NCBI RefSeq assembly: GCF_009928415.1
Contig: NZ_JAABNN010000002.1
Coordinates: 186,001 to 250,000, forward strand
From: Bacillus sp. USDA818B3_A
Lineage (GTDB): Bacteria; Bacillota; Bacilli; Bacillales; Cytobacillaceae
DNA: 64,000 nucleotides
Direction of reading: 5' to 3'
The notes below the pieces were generated by a model. The model saw only the letters and a program-made list of their open reading frames with translations. It was not told the DNA's origin and made no database searches. A program made the translations under genes and the position numbers. How positions within the stretch are numbered: position 1 is the stretch's first letter; the number at the start of each line of letters is the position of its first letter. This document shows positions 46,734 through 55,527 of the stretch, piece by piece.

Positions 46734-47948
46734 ATGAACGCAGTCGGTTTGATTGTAGAGTATAATCCTTTCCATAATGGGCATGCTTTTCACTTACATG
46801 CTTCAAGGGAAGCGGCAGGTGCTGATATAGTAATTGCGGTAATGAGCGGGAACTTTCTACAAAGAGGTGAACCAGCCCTTGTTTCAAAATGGTATCGTAC
46901 AAATATGGCGTTACTAAACGGAGTCGATATTGTTTTAGAATTACCCTATATGTTTGCAGTACAGAAGGCGGAAATTTTTGCTAATGGGGCAATATCGATT
47001 TTAGATGCAGTTGGCTGTAAGTCTATTTGTTTCGGAAGCGAGAGCGGAGATCTTTCTTCCTTCTTGAAAACCATTGATTTTTTATCGGAACAAAGTGACC
47101 AATTGGAGGAAAATATTAATCAATTTATGGAAACTGGTGTGAGTTACCCAAAAGCAGTTTCCCAAGCCTATCATCAATTGACGGATTCATCGTCTTTTTT
47201 AGATTTAGGAAAACCTAATAATATTTTGGGAATCGAATACATAAAAGCGATAAAGAAACAAAAAAGTTCGCTCACCCCTTTAACTGTGGCACGGAAAAAC
47301 GCTGACTATCATGATGAACATTTTGCCTCTGAAACCATTGCAAGTGCAACCAGTATCCGAAAAGCAATCTTTTCAAAAGACGGTAGTCAAGTATCTATTG
47401 GTCAATATGTCCCTGAACCCACAAAACTATTGTTATCCGAGTATTACAAAGAGTATCAAGTTTTTCATCAATGGGAAAATTATTGGTCCTTCCTGCAATT
47501 CCGGCTCCTTCAATCCAGTCCGGAAGAGCTGAGGGAAATCTATGAGGTGGAAGAAGGGCTTGAAAATAGATTATTAGCAGCCGCTATACGCTCGGGCAGT
47601 TTTCAGGAGTTTATGGAGAACATTAAAACAAAACGGTATACATGGACGAGGCTTCAGCGATTATGTGTCCATATCTTAACAAATACAAAAAAAGGTCAAA
47701 TGGCGGGTCCAGAAGATAAAGCAGCTTATCTACGACTTTTAGGGATGACAAGCAAAGGAAAAGCATACTTAAATAAGCGAAAAAAGGATTTATCCCTCCC
47801 GCTTGTATCTAAGCTTTCCTCTTATAAAGGTGCAGGAATCCAACTTGACCTAAAAGCTGCCCGTATTTATTCCCTCGGTGTCGCTAATCAGCTATCAAAG
47901 GAGTTAATGATCCAGGAATTTAAGCAGCACCCCATAATGATCGGATAA
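46734..47948 (+). CDS. tmcAL: tRNA(Met) cytidine acetate ligase TmcAL (YlbM)
   Basis: A 404-residue nucleotidyltransferase-fold enzyme that forms N4-acetylcytidine at the wobble base of elongator tRNA-Met, using acetate and ATP. The N-terminal HxGH-type motif is VEYNPFHNGHAFHL (residues 9-22), followed by VAVMSGNF-like IAVMSGNFLQRGEPALV, and a C-terminal RNA-binding helical part. ATG 46734 follows GAAGGAGA at 6 bp. It is transcribed divergently from ylbN; the 256-bp gap holds both promoters. Length and sequence agree with B. subtilis YlbM. Confidence 0.93.
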   Translation: MNAVGLIVEYNPFHNGHAFHLHASREAAGADIVIAVMSGNFLQRGEPALVSKWYRTNMALLNGVDIVLELPYMFAVQKAEIFANGAISILDAVGCKSICFGSESGDLSSFLKTIDFLSEQSDQLEENINQFMETGVSYPKAVSQAYHQLTDSSSFLDLGKPNNILGIEYIKAIKKQKSSLTPLTVARKNADYHDEHFASETIASATSIRKAIFSKDGSQVSIGQYVPEPTKLLLSEYYKEYQVFHQWENYWSFLQFRLLQSSPEELREIYEVEEGLENRLLAAAIRSGSFQEFMENIKTKRYTWTRLQRLCVHILTNTKKGQMAGPEDKAAYLRLLGMTSKGKAYLNKRKKDLSLPLVSKLSSYKGAGIQLDLKAARIYSLGVANQLSKELMIQEFKQHPIMIG

Positions 47949-47963
47949 AAAAAGCATTAAAAT

Positions 47964-47986
47964 GGGGGAACCTCTAAGTTCCCCCC
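47964..47986 (-). terminator. Terminator after ylbL
   Basis: GGGGGAAC-ctcta-AGTTCCCCC between convergent tmcAL and ylbL. On the minus strand it is followed by ATTTTAATGCTTTTTTT; on the plus strand it is followed by A residues, so it serves ylbL best. Confidence 0.7.
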
Positions 47987-47994
47987 AAAAAAAG

Positions 47995-49017
47995 TCATTC
48001 TTTCATCGTTAACTTTTCAAGATATTTTACTGCTTCCTCGAACGTATCAACCGGTACAATTTTCATTTTTGTTTTAATATCACGAGCAGTTTTTACTGCA
48101 TCCTGATAGTTAGAATCTTTTGAACCACTTTCATTAGGAGCAAAAAAGATTTCAGCCCCAGCCTGATCTGCAGCCACAATCTTTTGTTCAATCCCGCCGA
48201 TTGGTCCGACATTACCTTTTTCATCAATGGTTCCTGTCCCTGCAATTTTATAACCTTTTGTTAAATCCTCACTTGTTAACTGATTATAGATTTCTAAAGT
48301 AAACATCAGGCCGGCAGAAGGGCCGCCAATTTCATCTGTCCTTACCTTTACTTTAGGATCAACAATAATAGACTTGTCATCTACTAATGAAATGCCAATT
48401 CCGATTTTTCCAGGGGCGTCTTTGAACCGCTTTAGACTAACCGTAACCGTGCTTGTTTTTTTATTTCGTTCATACGTTAAGGTGATTTGATCTCCTGCTT
48501 GTTTTTTGCTTACATAGTCAATGAATTTTTCAGAGGAAGCAAAAGTATGTCCATCCACCTTAAAGATTCGGTCGCCGGCCTGCAGTTTCCCTTCCGCCGG
48601 CATCCCTGGCACTACCTGAACCACATAAATGCCTTTATATTTATATTGGATAGGCAGCCCTGCTTTTCGGTAAGCAACTTCGATCGCATTAAATTTCGAG
48701 CCTGCCATCATTTGAAGCTGCCTTGCATTGTACTCATCTTCGGTCTCTTTTTCAGACAGGATCATATTCAAGGGATATATCTCTTCGTATTTTCGAATCT
48801 TCGCTTCAATGTAAGAATAAATATTTGCCCTTCCCATTCTTACGGTCGTCAGCATAAAGCTTCCTTCTTCTTCATAGCCGTCTTCAACCGTAATAATTGG
48901 TTCGAGTTCCTTTGCCATTCCCGGTTTTGAAACATAATAGGGCAATGGGTAATACATTCCTCCTATTAAAATAAAAGCCAGGAAAAATAGTGAACCTATA
49001 TAAAATTTTCTGCGCAT
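47995..49017 (-). CDS. ylbL: Membrane-anchored PDZ/Lon-type serine protease YlbL
   Basis: A 340-residue protein with an N-terminal membrane anchor (residues about 5-25), a PDZ domain (about 125-200, with VVQVVPGMPAEGKLQAGDRI) and a Lon-like protease domain. The catalytic serine is in GGPSAGLMFTL (near residue 238) and the lysine in GGIEQKIVAAD (near residue 282). B. subtilis YlbL is a protease that degrades the cell-division inhibitor YneA; the SepM family in streptococci processes pheromones. The extracytoplasmic location follows from topology. Start ATG 49017. Confidence 0.92.
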   Translation of the reverse strand: MRRKFYIGSLFFLAFILIGGMYYPLPYYVSKPGMAKELEPIITVEDGYEEEGSFMLTTVRMGRANIYSYIEAKIRKYEEIYPLNMILSEKETEDEYNARQLQMMAGSKFNAIEVAYRKAGLPIQYKYKGIYVVQVVPGMPAEGKLQAGDRIFKVDGHTFASSEKFIDYVSKKQAGDQITLTYERNKKTSTVTVSLKRFKDAPGKIGIGISLVDDKSIIVDPKVKVRTDEIGGPSAGLMFTLEIYNQLTSEDLTKGYKIAGTGTIDEKGNVGPIGGIEQKIVAADQAGAEIFFAPNESGSKDSNYQDAVKTARDIKTKMKIVPVDTFEEAVKYLEKLTMKE

Positions 49018-49026
49018 TGCTCGTTG

Positions 49027-49806
49027 TTACCCCTTCCACTTGTCGATGACGGTTTCTATCTGTTTAATCTGTTTTCTTGTTTCTTCTTTGCCGATATTAA
49101 TGATTTCTTCAGTATTAGTGAAGGCCCGTGAGCTATACATTTCAACAGGCGGGCGGATCATAATATCAGCAGATATTTCTCTATTAAGGATAATTTCAGC
49201 TTGCATAATATCTATACTTTGCATTATCACGTCGTAAATAGTAGTCATTTCAGCGTTTCGTTTAACTCTTGACACATCCACAGCTATCACAATATCAGCA
49301 CCCATGTCTCTTGCTACAGATATAGGGACCCTGTCGGCCACACCGCCATCGACTAAAATCCGCCCGTCATATTTTTCCGGCACAAATATACCTGGAATGG
49401 AGATACTGGCTCTTACTGCCTCAGCGACCGGACCTTTTTGAAAAACAACCTTTTCACCTGTTAATAAATCGGTCGCAACAATTCCAATTGGGAGCGAAAG
49501 GTCCTCGATGTTTTTTCCATGTGTAAAAACCCTGATAAATTCTTTAATTTTTTTTCCAGATATAAAGCCCATTTTAGGGACAGTAAAGTCTAAATAATAC
49601 TTCCTTTTGAAGGCAGTCGATAATTTATACAAGCGTTCCAAATCTAATCCAGCACCATAGAAACTCCCTACAAGTGCCCCCATGCTGCTTCCGGCAATTA
49701 AATGAATAGGAATTCCAGCCTCTTTCAAAGCCATAATCACACCTAAATGAGCAAACCCGCGGGCACCGCCCGAACCAAGTGCCAAACCAATTTTTGGGTG
49801 CTCCAT
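49027..49806 (-). CDS. ylbK: Patatin-like phospholipase family protein YlbK
   Basis: A 259-residue patatin-fold hydrolase of the RssA/NTE type: oxyanion motif LALGSGGARGFAHLG, nucleophile in IAGSSMGALVGSFYG (near residue 40), catalytic aspartate in LVDGGVADRVP (near residue 153). Substrates are probably lipid esters; the physiological role is unknown. Start is ambiguous between ATG 49806 and an adjacent GTG 49809; GGGAGG lies 6-9 bp upstream. Lies 9 bp before ylbL and is probably co-transcribed with it. Confidence 0.9.
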   Translation of the reverse strand: MEHPKIGLALGSGGARGFAHLGVIMALKEAGIPIHLIAGSSMGALVGSFYGAGLDLERLYKLSTAFKRKYYLDFTVPKMGFISGKKIKEFIRVFTHGKNIEDLSLPIGIVATDLLTGEKVVFQKGPVAEAVRASISIPGIFVPEKYDGRILVDGGVADRVPISVARDMGADIVIAVDVSRVKRNAEMTTIYDVIMQSIDIMQAEIILNREISADIMIRPPVEMYSSRAFTNTEEIINIGKEETRKQIKQIETVIDKWKG

Positions 49807-50025
49807 CACAACTGACCTCCCGTTAATATACTTCAGGAAAGAAAAACTAAAGAGAAACTAAAGAGAAACTCGTTCAATCTTATGGTCTAAATTACGTTTC
49901 TATGAGTATATTTGATTTAGGTGAGGACAAGGTCGATTTACCATGTATAAGTTTTAATCTATATTTTAGCATTGATAATATTGATTTGCACAATTTGAGC
50001 GATTGTTTGGAAGGAGGTGCCTTAA

Positions 50026-51234
50026 ATGATTTTATCAAAACTAAAAACCATTGTTCTGTCCGTATCAGTTACAATCATAGCGGCATCATTGATCTCTTTT
50101 CCAAGGGAATCATTTGAAGCATCCATTCGTGGTCTTAATATGTGGTGGGAAATTGTCTTTCCTTCCCTTTTGCCTTTTTTTATTATTTCTGAAATGCTGA
50201 TTGGTTTTGGGGTAGTTAAGTTTATCGGGGTTATGTTAGAACCCCTTATGAGACCTCTATTTAAGGTTCCTGGTGTCGGAGGGTTTGTATGGGCTATGGG
50301 GATGGCTTCCGGACAACCGGCAGGAGCAAAATTCACTTCCCGCTTACGTCAGGAAGGGCAATTAACGCAAATTGAAGCAGAAAGACTTGTCTCGTTTACC
50401 AATTCCTCCAACCCTTTATTTATCTTTAGTGCCGTGGCTGTTGGTTTCTTCAACAATCCAAAAATAGGATTACTTTTAGCGGCAGCGCATTATTTAGGGA
50501 ATATCTGTGTGGGAGTAATCATGCGTTTTTACGGAAAGGAGACTCCTGAAGAATCAGAGGAAGATAGAAAAAAATTTAAAATTAGAACTGCCTTGTCCGC
50601 CCTGCACCAAACAAGAATAAAAGATAATCGTCCCATTGGTAAACTTTTAGGCGATGCTGTAAATTCGTCGATACAAACCTTATTAATGATTGGCGGCTTT
50701 ATTATTTTGTTTTCTGTAATTAACCGACTGCTTTATGAACTACATATAACAGCAATTTTAGCAAAATCGATTGAGCTTTTGCTCTCCACCCTGTCCTTCC
50801 CTGATATGTTAAGCATTCCTTTTATTTCGGGAGTTTTTGAAATCACATTAGGAAGTCAATTGATCAGTGATGTGAAAGATGCTACCCTTTTACAACAAGT
50901 AGTTATTACAAGTTTTATCCTTGCATTTAGCGGTTTTAGTATCCAAGCGCAAGTTGCCAGCATCCTTGCCCAAACAGATATAAGATTTAAACCATTTTTC
51001 ATTGCTAGAATTCTTCAAGGGATTTTCGCAAGCTTTTTTGCCCTGCTTTTATGGAAACCACTTTATATCCGCTTTACTAGTAATGAACAGCCCTCCAACG
51101 CCTGGCCTGTGTTTGGAGATGGCTCATTGTCAAACCATTACTATTCTCAAATGGTGGAGTTTGGGCCTATGATAACTATTTTCTCATTGTTTATTTATAT
51201 CCTTATCTTATTTGCACGGTTAAAAAAGAGCTAG
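50026..51234 (+). CDS. ylbJ: Sporulation integral membrane protein YlbJ
   Basis: A 402-residue integral membrane protein with about eight to ten segments and two nucleoside-recognition (Gate) type domains, recognised by GLNMWWEIVFPSLLPFFIISEML near residue 40, GMASGQPAGAKFTSRLR near residue 90 and FTNSSNPLFIFSAVAVGFF. YlbJ is required for heat-resistant spores in B. subtilis and is under sigma-E. ATG 50026 follows GGAAGGAGG at 8 bp. It is divergent from ylbK; the 216-bp gap is A/T rich and I could not place a sigma-E promoter in it. Confidence 0.9.
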   Translation: MILSKLKTIVLSVSVTIIAASLISFPRESFEASIRGLNMWWEIVFPSLLPFFIISEMLIGFGVVKFIGVMLEPLMRPLFKVPGVGGFVWAMGMASGQPAGAKFTSRLRQEGQLTQIEAERLVSFTNSSNPLFIFSAVAVGFFNNPKIGLLLAAAHYLGNICVGVIMRFYGKETPEESEEDRKKFKIRTALSALHQTRIKDNRPIGKLLGDAVNSSIQTLLMIGGFIILFSVINRLLYELHITAILAKSIELLLSTLSFPDMLSIPFISGVFEITLGSQLISDVKDATLLQQVVITSFILAFSGFSIQAQVASILAQTDIRFKPFFIARILQGIFASFFALLLWKPLYIRFTSNEQPSNAWPVFGDGSLSNHYYSQMVEFGPMITIFSLFIYILILFARLKKS

Positions 51235-51254
51235 GCAAAGCTGCCAAGCTCTTT
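51223..51254 (+). terminator. Terminator after ylbJ
   Basis: AAGAGCT-AGGCA-aagc-TGCC-AAGCTCTTTT overlapping the ylbJ stop; the tail is short (TTTTAC). Confidence 0.75.
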
Positions 51255-51319
51255 TACATATATCTATAGACGTTAAAAGGTGCACTCACCTAGTTTAATA
51301 ACCAGCTTTTCTTTTTTTC

Positions 51320-51814
<495 letters not shown>

Positions 51815-51817
51815 TCA

Positions 51818-52375
51818 TCACTCACTGCTGCTAGAATAAATCGTCACAGCAATAATCCCATACTTTTCATGTTTTATCTGTTTAAATCGGCCAACTGTTT
51901 CAGGCAAATCTACATCAAAGCTATGTTCACAGACAATCATCCCATCTGTTTTAACCAGATCCTGCTGGACCATTTTTTCCATCAGGCTGACAAGCTGCTG
52001 CTTTTTATAAGGGGGATCTAAAAATATGTAATCAAATTTAATCTCTCTTTTTATGAGGGCTTTTACTGCTCTATCTGCATCATTACGATAAACTTCAGCT
52101 TTTTCCTCGAATTTACATGCCTTTAAATTTTCCTGTATCACATGGATTGCCTTAGACTCCCGATCAACAAAGATAACCTTATCTAATCCCCTGCTGAGTC
52201 CTTCTATACCTAAACCGCCGCTCCCTGCAAATAAATCTAACCCCATGCCTCCATCAAAATAGGGTCCAATCATATTAAACAAGGCTTCCTTCACTTTATC
52301 AGTTGTCGGACGGGTTGTATTTCCGGGAACAGCTTTAAGCGGTCTTCCCTTGCATACACCTGAAACCACTCTCAT
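51818..52375 (-). CDS. rsmD: 16S rRNA (guanine(966)-N(2))-methyltransferase
   Basis: A 185-residue SAM-dependent methyltransferase. N-terminal MRVVSGVCKGRPLKAVPG and TRPTTDKVKEALFN, the SAM motif GLDLFAGSGGLGIE near residue 48 and the catalytic FLDPPYKK near residue 118 are typical. ATG 52375 follows GGTGAT at 8 bp; an upstream in-frame start lacks support. B. subtilis name ylbH. The gene upstream is on the other strand, so its promoter lies in the region shared with the CsfG-like RNA. Confidence 0.95.
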   Translation of the reverse strand: MRVVSGVCKGRPLKAVPGNTTRPTTDKVKEALFNMIGPYFDGGMGLDLFAGSGGLGIEGLSRGLDKVIFVDRESKAIHVIQENLKACKFEEKAEVYRNDADRAVKALIKREIKFDYIFLDPPYKKQQLVSLMEKMVQQDLVKTDGMIVCEHSFDVDLPETVGRFKQIKHEKYGIIAVTIYSSSSE

Positions 52376-52514
52376 CGAAAGATCACCACATTTACTGAAA
52401 TTCATTTTTCTTAATACATCCTACCATAATTCGTAAAAAAGACAATCTGTTATAAGTATCTTTTCACTTGTAAATCTACATTGTTCATCCAATTGGAAAA
52501 TTTATAAAAAATAC

Positions 52515-52543
52515 GTATAAGCTTTTGCGTAGTGGGGATAATG
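52515..52543 (+). promoter_or_regulatory. Sigma-F/sigma-G-type promoter of the CsfG-like RNA
   Basis: -35 GTATA (52515-52519), 14-bp spacer, -10 GGGGATAATG (52534-52543). It fits the sigma-F consensus GYATA / GGNNANANTR at all fixed positions and has the same spacing as the sigG promoter in this window. Sigma-F and sigma-G recognise overlapping sequences, so either could use it. Confidence 0.8.
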
Positions 52544-52549
52544 TAAGTA

Positions 52550-52701
52550 ACAACATCAATTCGAGGATGTTGTTGCCAACCGCGGAGAAGACTTACGTTT
52601 CCCCATAAGTTCTTCCTCCGGTTTCTCCTCTCCCTTTGCCTTCTATCCTTAGATTTAGGATATAGAAGGACCCTGCGGATTATTCTGCAGGGTTTTTTTT
52701 T
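52550..52701 (+). ncRNA. csfG: CsfG-like sporulation small RNA
   Basis: A structured RNA of about 150 nt in the ylbG-ylbH (rsmD) gap, the place of B. subtilis csfG, a forespore-specific RNA conserved in endospore formers. Visible elements: a 9-bp stem AACAACATC/GATGTTGTT (52549-52574); a second hairpin (52582-52620) pairing CGGAG-AAGA-CTTA with TAAG-TTCTT-CTCCG around a loop containing CCCC; a C/U-rich single-stranded linker (52621-52638, with CTCCTCTCCC); a third hairpin CCTTCTAT.../ATAGAAGG (52639-52669); and a terminator CCCTGCGG-attatt-CTGCAGGG with nine T (52671-52701). The C-rich loop and linker could pair with ribosome sites. The 5' end is inferred from the promoter. The symbol is by position, promoter type and structure, not by alignment. 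Confidence 0.8.
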
Positions 52702-52763
52702 ATTTATTTGGATGTCACAAAATGATAAAGTAGGGTTAATAAGCTTAAAGGAGAATGTCTAAA

Positions 52764-53153
52764 TTGATACAGCGATTCATTGAACTAGGAGAAGGGTATT
52801 CAGATATTTATGAGCTGCTCGAACTGGCAAGAGCCAATCAACACCGCCTGCAGCATATGATGGCACTGCACACTAAAATTGGCGATAAGGATATGACCTC
52901 TCTAGTTGTCGTATTAAAACCTACCGATCCTGGTAAGTTCCAAGCACTATATATATGTCGGGAAGGGATTCCAAATCCGAATATTTTTCCAAACCAAAGG
53001 TTTGAATTATTTGCCCAAACAGCCGAATCCCTTGGAAAACAAATAATCGAACTATCTGTTAAACCATCGGTTATTTTTAACGAAAAAGAATTGTTTTTCC
53101 AGTACTTAATCGGAATTTTAAGACTAAACCATTATATTTTACCATTACAATAA
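52764..53153 (+). CDS. Uncharacterised conserved protein downstream of the CsfG-like RNA
   Basis: A 129-residue soluble protein (MIQRFIELGEGYSDIYELLE...). It starts with a helix rich in acidic residues, followed by an alternating strand pattern (MTSLVVVLKPTD, KFQALYICREGIP, QIIELSVKPSVIF). No membrane segment or catalytic motif is evident; I recall similar proteins in Bacillaceae with only a family number (DUF7147), sometimes mislabelled methylthioribose kinase. TTG 52764 is preferred because GGAG lies 10 bp upstream; an ATG at 52755 is almost on that site. It lies 62 bp after the CsfG terminator on the same strand, so forespore read-through is possible. Function unknown. Confidence 0.7.
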   Translation: MIQRFIELGEGYSDIYELLELARANQHRLQHMMALHTKIGDKDMTSLVVVLKPTDPGKFQALYICREGIPNPNIFPNQRFELFAQTAESLGKQIIELSVKPSVIFNEKELFFQYLIGILRLNHYILPLQ

Positions 53154-53198
53154 GTAAAGCTTTAGGGCGACAGGTTTATGGGGCAGCTAGATGATATG

Positions 53199-53229
53199 AA
53201 AAAGGTGAGGGACATTTCCCCCACCTTTT
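53199..53229. terminator. Bidirectional terminator
   Basis: AAAAGGTG-a-GGG-acatt-TCCC-c-CACCTTTT between the convergent ends of the preceding gene and ylbG. Confidence 0.87.
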
Positions 53230-53503
53230 ATATTCCCATTTTATAATCATATTCCTTGGCTTTATCTGGTGCAGAATTCTCATACTCCATTCTTAAAAAT
53301 GGTTTATATGATGGTTCTACTTGCTTCACAAAAGAGAAAGAATTTAATTTCTCCATAATGCCTTCTACTTCGTCTTGATTACAATATAACACGACGTATT
53401 TTAATTTTTTCGACACATAATGAACGTTGCCGAAACGCCTTAGCATTTTTGCTTGTTTTAAAGAATAAAGCCAAACAACCAATCCTTGTCTTTGAACAAA
53501 CAT
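53228..53503 (-). CDS. ylbG: YlbG-family protein (DUF2129)
   Basis: A 91-residue protein with the family start [19 protein letters not shown], a conserved [19 protein letters not shown] stretch and an ending [20 protein letters not shown]. This is the DUF2129 family of Bacilli; no biochemical function is established. Encoded next to ricF (ylbF) as in B. subtilis. ATG 53503 with GGGGAATATAGA upstream. The 131-bp gap to ricF contains the ricF terminator. Confidence 0.88.
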   Translation of the reverse strand: MFVQRQGLVVWLYSLKQAKMLRRFGNVHYVSKKLKYVVLYCNQDEVEGIMEKLNSFSFVKQVEPSYKPFLRMEYENSAPDKAKEYDYKMGI

Positions 53504-53602
53504 TCTATATTCCCCTTCAGCAAAACCATCATCTTTTAGATAAGTCTAGCACATTAAAACGTTCTATTTCAATTCAAACTTGTCTCTTTTATCTATTATT
53601 TG

Positions 53603-53636
53603 CAAAAAAAGTCAGCTGACATAAGCTGACTTTTTT
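53603..53636 (-). terminator. Terminator after ricF
   Basis: Minus strand: AAAAAGTCAGCT-TATG-TCAGCTGACTTTTTTT, starting at the ricF stop codon. Confidence 0.9.
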
Positions 53637-54066
53637 AACTGCATCCGCAGCTGCCTCCGCTGCCACAGCTATGACCCGTTTCGAAGAAAGGATTACCTGA
53701 AGGTACTTTGATATGTTGGGATACTGCTCCCCCAATTGATTTACTAATTTCATCCAAAAGAGTCTGCAAATCATTTTCGGCAAGCTTAAAATCTGCAACA
53801 AGCGGATCTAAATCCATTTCCCGTTTCGCTTCACGTATTTGCATCATGACACTTTTATAATCAGGATGGTATTTACCAAAACGCTGGACCTCCTCATAAA
53901 GGTCCTTTAATTTCGAAAATCGATTGATTTTACGCTGTGTTTCTTTATTTCTCTGCATTCTATATAAACAAGTTTGATATTGTTCTGCTATATCAGAATT
54001 TAAAACCATCTTCGCTAGATCTTCAGCGTATTCTAAAAGCTCCATTCTTTCTAAAGTAGCAAGCAC
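53635..54066 (-). CDS. ricF: RicF (YlbF), subunit of the RicAFT complex
   Basis: A 143-residue helical YlbF/YmcA-family protein. RicF forms a complex with RicA (YmcA) and RicT (YaaT) that binds [4Fe-4S] clusters, acts with RNase Y in mRNA maturation, and is needed for sporulation, competence and biofilm formation. The helical core contains RNKETQRKINRFSKLKDLYE and DPLVADFKLAENDLQTLL; the end GHSCGSGGSCGCS supplies a cysteine cluster fitting the Fe-S role. Translation starts at a GTG (54066) 7 bp after GGAGGTGG. Confidence 0.93.
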   Translation of the reverse strand: MLATLERMELLEYAEDLAKMVLNSDIAEQYQTCLYRMQRNKETQRKINRFSKLKDLYEEVQRFGKYHPDYKSVMMQIREAKREMDLDPLVADFKLAENDLQTLLDEISKSIGGAVSQHIKVPSGNPFFETGHSCGSGGSCGCS

Positions 54067-54174
54067 TTTTCGCCCACCTCCAAGGATATTTTATCATATA
54101 TACGCAGAGAAAGCGAAGGATCCTGTCGGCTTAGGGATATTTACCATACCTGTTATGGTTAAAAGAAATAAAAA

Positions 54175-54202
54175 AAGACCACAAAAATGACAGTGTAGTC
54201 TC
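54175..54202 (-). terminator. Terminator after ylbE
   Basis: Minus strand: AGACTAC-ACTGTCATTTTT-GTGGTCT followed by TTTTTT; the stem contains one G-U pair. It lies 3 bp past the ylbE stop. Confidence 0.75.
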
Positions 54203-54205
54203 TTC

Positions 54206-54445
54206 TTAATTTTGATTTTTCATTGCCTGAAACATATGATACATCATCGAGGCCATTTGAACACTATTAGAAAATTTCTCTACTTGATCAGGTATTGTCT
54301 TCTTATAATAGTGTAATGAGGCTATTTCTAATGTTTGCAGGTCATAAGGGTTTCTTGTAAGTTTTCTATACCATAGAGGCTGTTCTCGAATAAATTGTTT
54401 TAAATCCTTTTGGCGCTCCAGATAATCTAGTACATCTTTTCGCAT
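54206..54445 (-). CDS. ylbE: YlbE-family protein
   Basis: A 79-residue protein with the family pattern LKQFIREQPLWYRKLTRNP followed by FEIEA-like LQTLEIASLHYYKKTIP and VQMASMMYHMFQAMK at the end. No function is known; members occur in spore-forming Bacillaceae next to ylbD. ATG 54445 has AAGGACC upstream at 11 bp, a modest site. It lies 21 bp after ylbD and is probably co-transcribed with it. Confidence 0.87.
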   Translation of the reverse strand: MRKDVLDYLERQKDLKQFIREQPLWYRKLTRNPYDLQTLEIASLHYYKKTIPDQVEKFSNSVQMASMMYHMFQAMKNQN

Positions 54446-54466
54446 TAGTTTTTAGGTCCTTCCCTA

Positions 54467-54877
54467 TTAGTCTTTTCGGAAAGCAAAGGGATGTTTTGGT
54501 CCTTCTTGCTGCTTTATCGGGCCGGCTGCGGAATTAACATTTCCCCCTTGAAATTGGGATATCACGCCTTGAACTGCACCAAGAGCTTGACTTAAGTTAT
54601 TAATATGACTTTGCATTTGATTGGGATCCATTTTTTTTACCATTCCCATGATATTGGATAACCAATCGTTTTTGGACTCTTGGCCAGTTTGAGATTCTGA
54701 TTCCTTATCTGCCCCAATATTCCCCCATCGTTCATCCTCTTCCCCTAAAAGATACCAGTCTTCATATAATTCCTGCCAGGATGCCTTTCCGCTTCGAACT
54801 TCTTTTATGATTTGCGGATTATTTTTTACAAATTCTTTAAATTGGAGTACGGATGGATGTAATTTCTTTTGTGTCAT
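54467..54877 (-). CDS. ylbD: Spore coat-associated protein YlbD
   Basis: A 136-residue protein matching the YlbD coat-protein family: LHPSVLQFKEFVKNNPQII near the N-terminus, SWQELYEDWYLLGEEDERW, and a helical C-terminal part with HINNLSQALGAVQGVISQFQGG. The frame is open 55 codons further upstream, but ATG 54877 lies 8 bp after AGAGGTG and gives the family start MTQKKLHPS. A sporulation role is inferred from the family name and the cluster; no biochemical function is visible. Confidence 0.87.
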   Translation of the reverse strand: MTQKKLHPSVLQFKEFVKNNPQIIKEVRSGKASWQELYEDWYLLGEEDERWGNIGADKESESQTGQESKNDWLSNIMGMVKKMDPNQMQSHINNLSQALGAVQGVISQFQGGNVNSAAGPIKQQEGPKHPFAFRKD

Positions 54878-55024
54878 TTTCATCTCACCTCTGCCCATAT
54901 TAATCGCCAATAATACAATATGTATCAGAACATGAAATGTGAAATCAAATGAACGTAAATAATTTATAAATCTTCCTATAAGTGGTAAGATGGCAACAGA
55001 TAAGTAATGAAAGAGGTAGAAAGT

Positions 55025-55510
55025 ATGAATGAAGAAATACAATATTTATTAGAATACTCTCTCGAAAATGGTTCGGAAGAAGACCTGCAAGTTATAAAAT
55101 TACTTCTCGAAGGTGTCAAAAAAAAGATCGAACGCAATCGACGCACCTATATTGATGGAATCTTGCATATGGACTTAAACTTTGAACAAGAATCGTGTGA
55201 GATTACCATCCCAATTACGCCAGTTATTCATAACAACCTTAATATTGTTCATGGAGGAATTACCGCGACTCTCCTCGATACCACCATGGGTGTATTGGCT
55301 AACCGCCTGCTTCCAAAAGGATTTGGGGCAGTCACCAATCAATTAAATATTCATTATATTGCCCCAGGTATTGGTGATACACTCCGTTGCAATGCTGAAG
55401 TTATTCATAAGGGTACAAAAACGATGGTTATTTCAGGCGAGGTCTTCCGCAATGATGGGAAAAAAATAGCTTATGCAACAGGCACCTTTTTTATGATTGA
55501 AAAAGCATAA
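55025..55510 (+). CDS. PaaI-family hotdog-fold thioesterase
   Basis: A 161-residue protein with an N-terminal helical extension (about 40 residues) and a hotdog domain. The signature is NNLNIVHGGITATLLDTTMG (near residues 74-93), where HGG and the following aspartate are the usual active-site elements, then LNIHYIAPGIGD and KIAYATGTFFMIE. It probably hydrolyses acyl-CoA thioesters; the substrate is unknown. ATG 55025 follows AGAGGT at 8 bp. Transcribed divergently from ylbD and followed by a small membrane protein gene 17 bp later. Confidence 0.85.
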   Translation: MNEEIQYLLEYSLENGSEEDLQVIKLLLEGVKKKIERNRRTYIDGILHMDLNFEQESCEITIPITPVIHNNLNIVHGGITATLLDTTMGVLANRLLPKGFGAVTNQLNIHYIAPGIGDTLRCNAEVIHKGTKTMVISGEVFRNDGKKIAYATGTFFMIEKA

Positions 55511-55527
55511 GGGAGGCTCTGAACAAA

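Noticed and set aside
49902..50117. 71-aa plus-strand frame upstream of and overlapping ylbJ
   Set aside because: It runs into ylbJ in another frame and has no ribosome site; ylbJ has a strong one at the chosen start.
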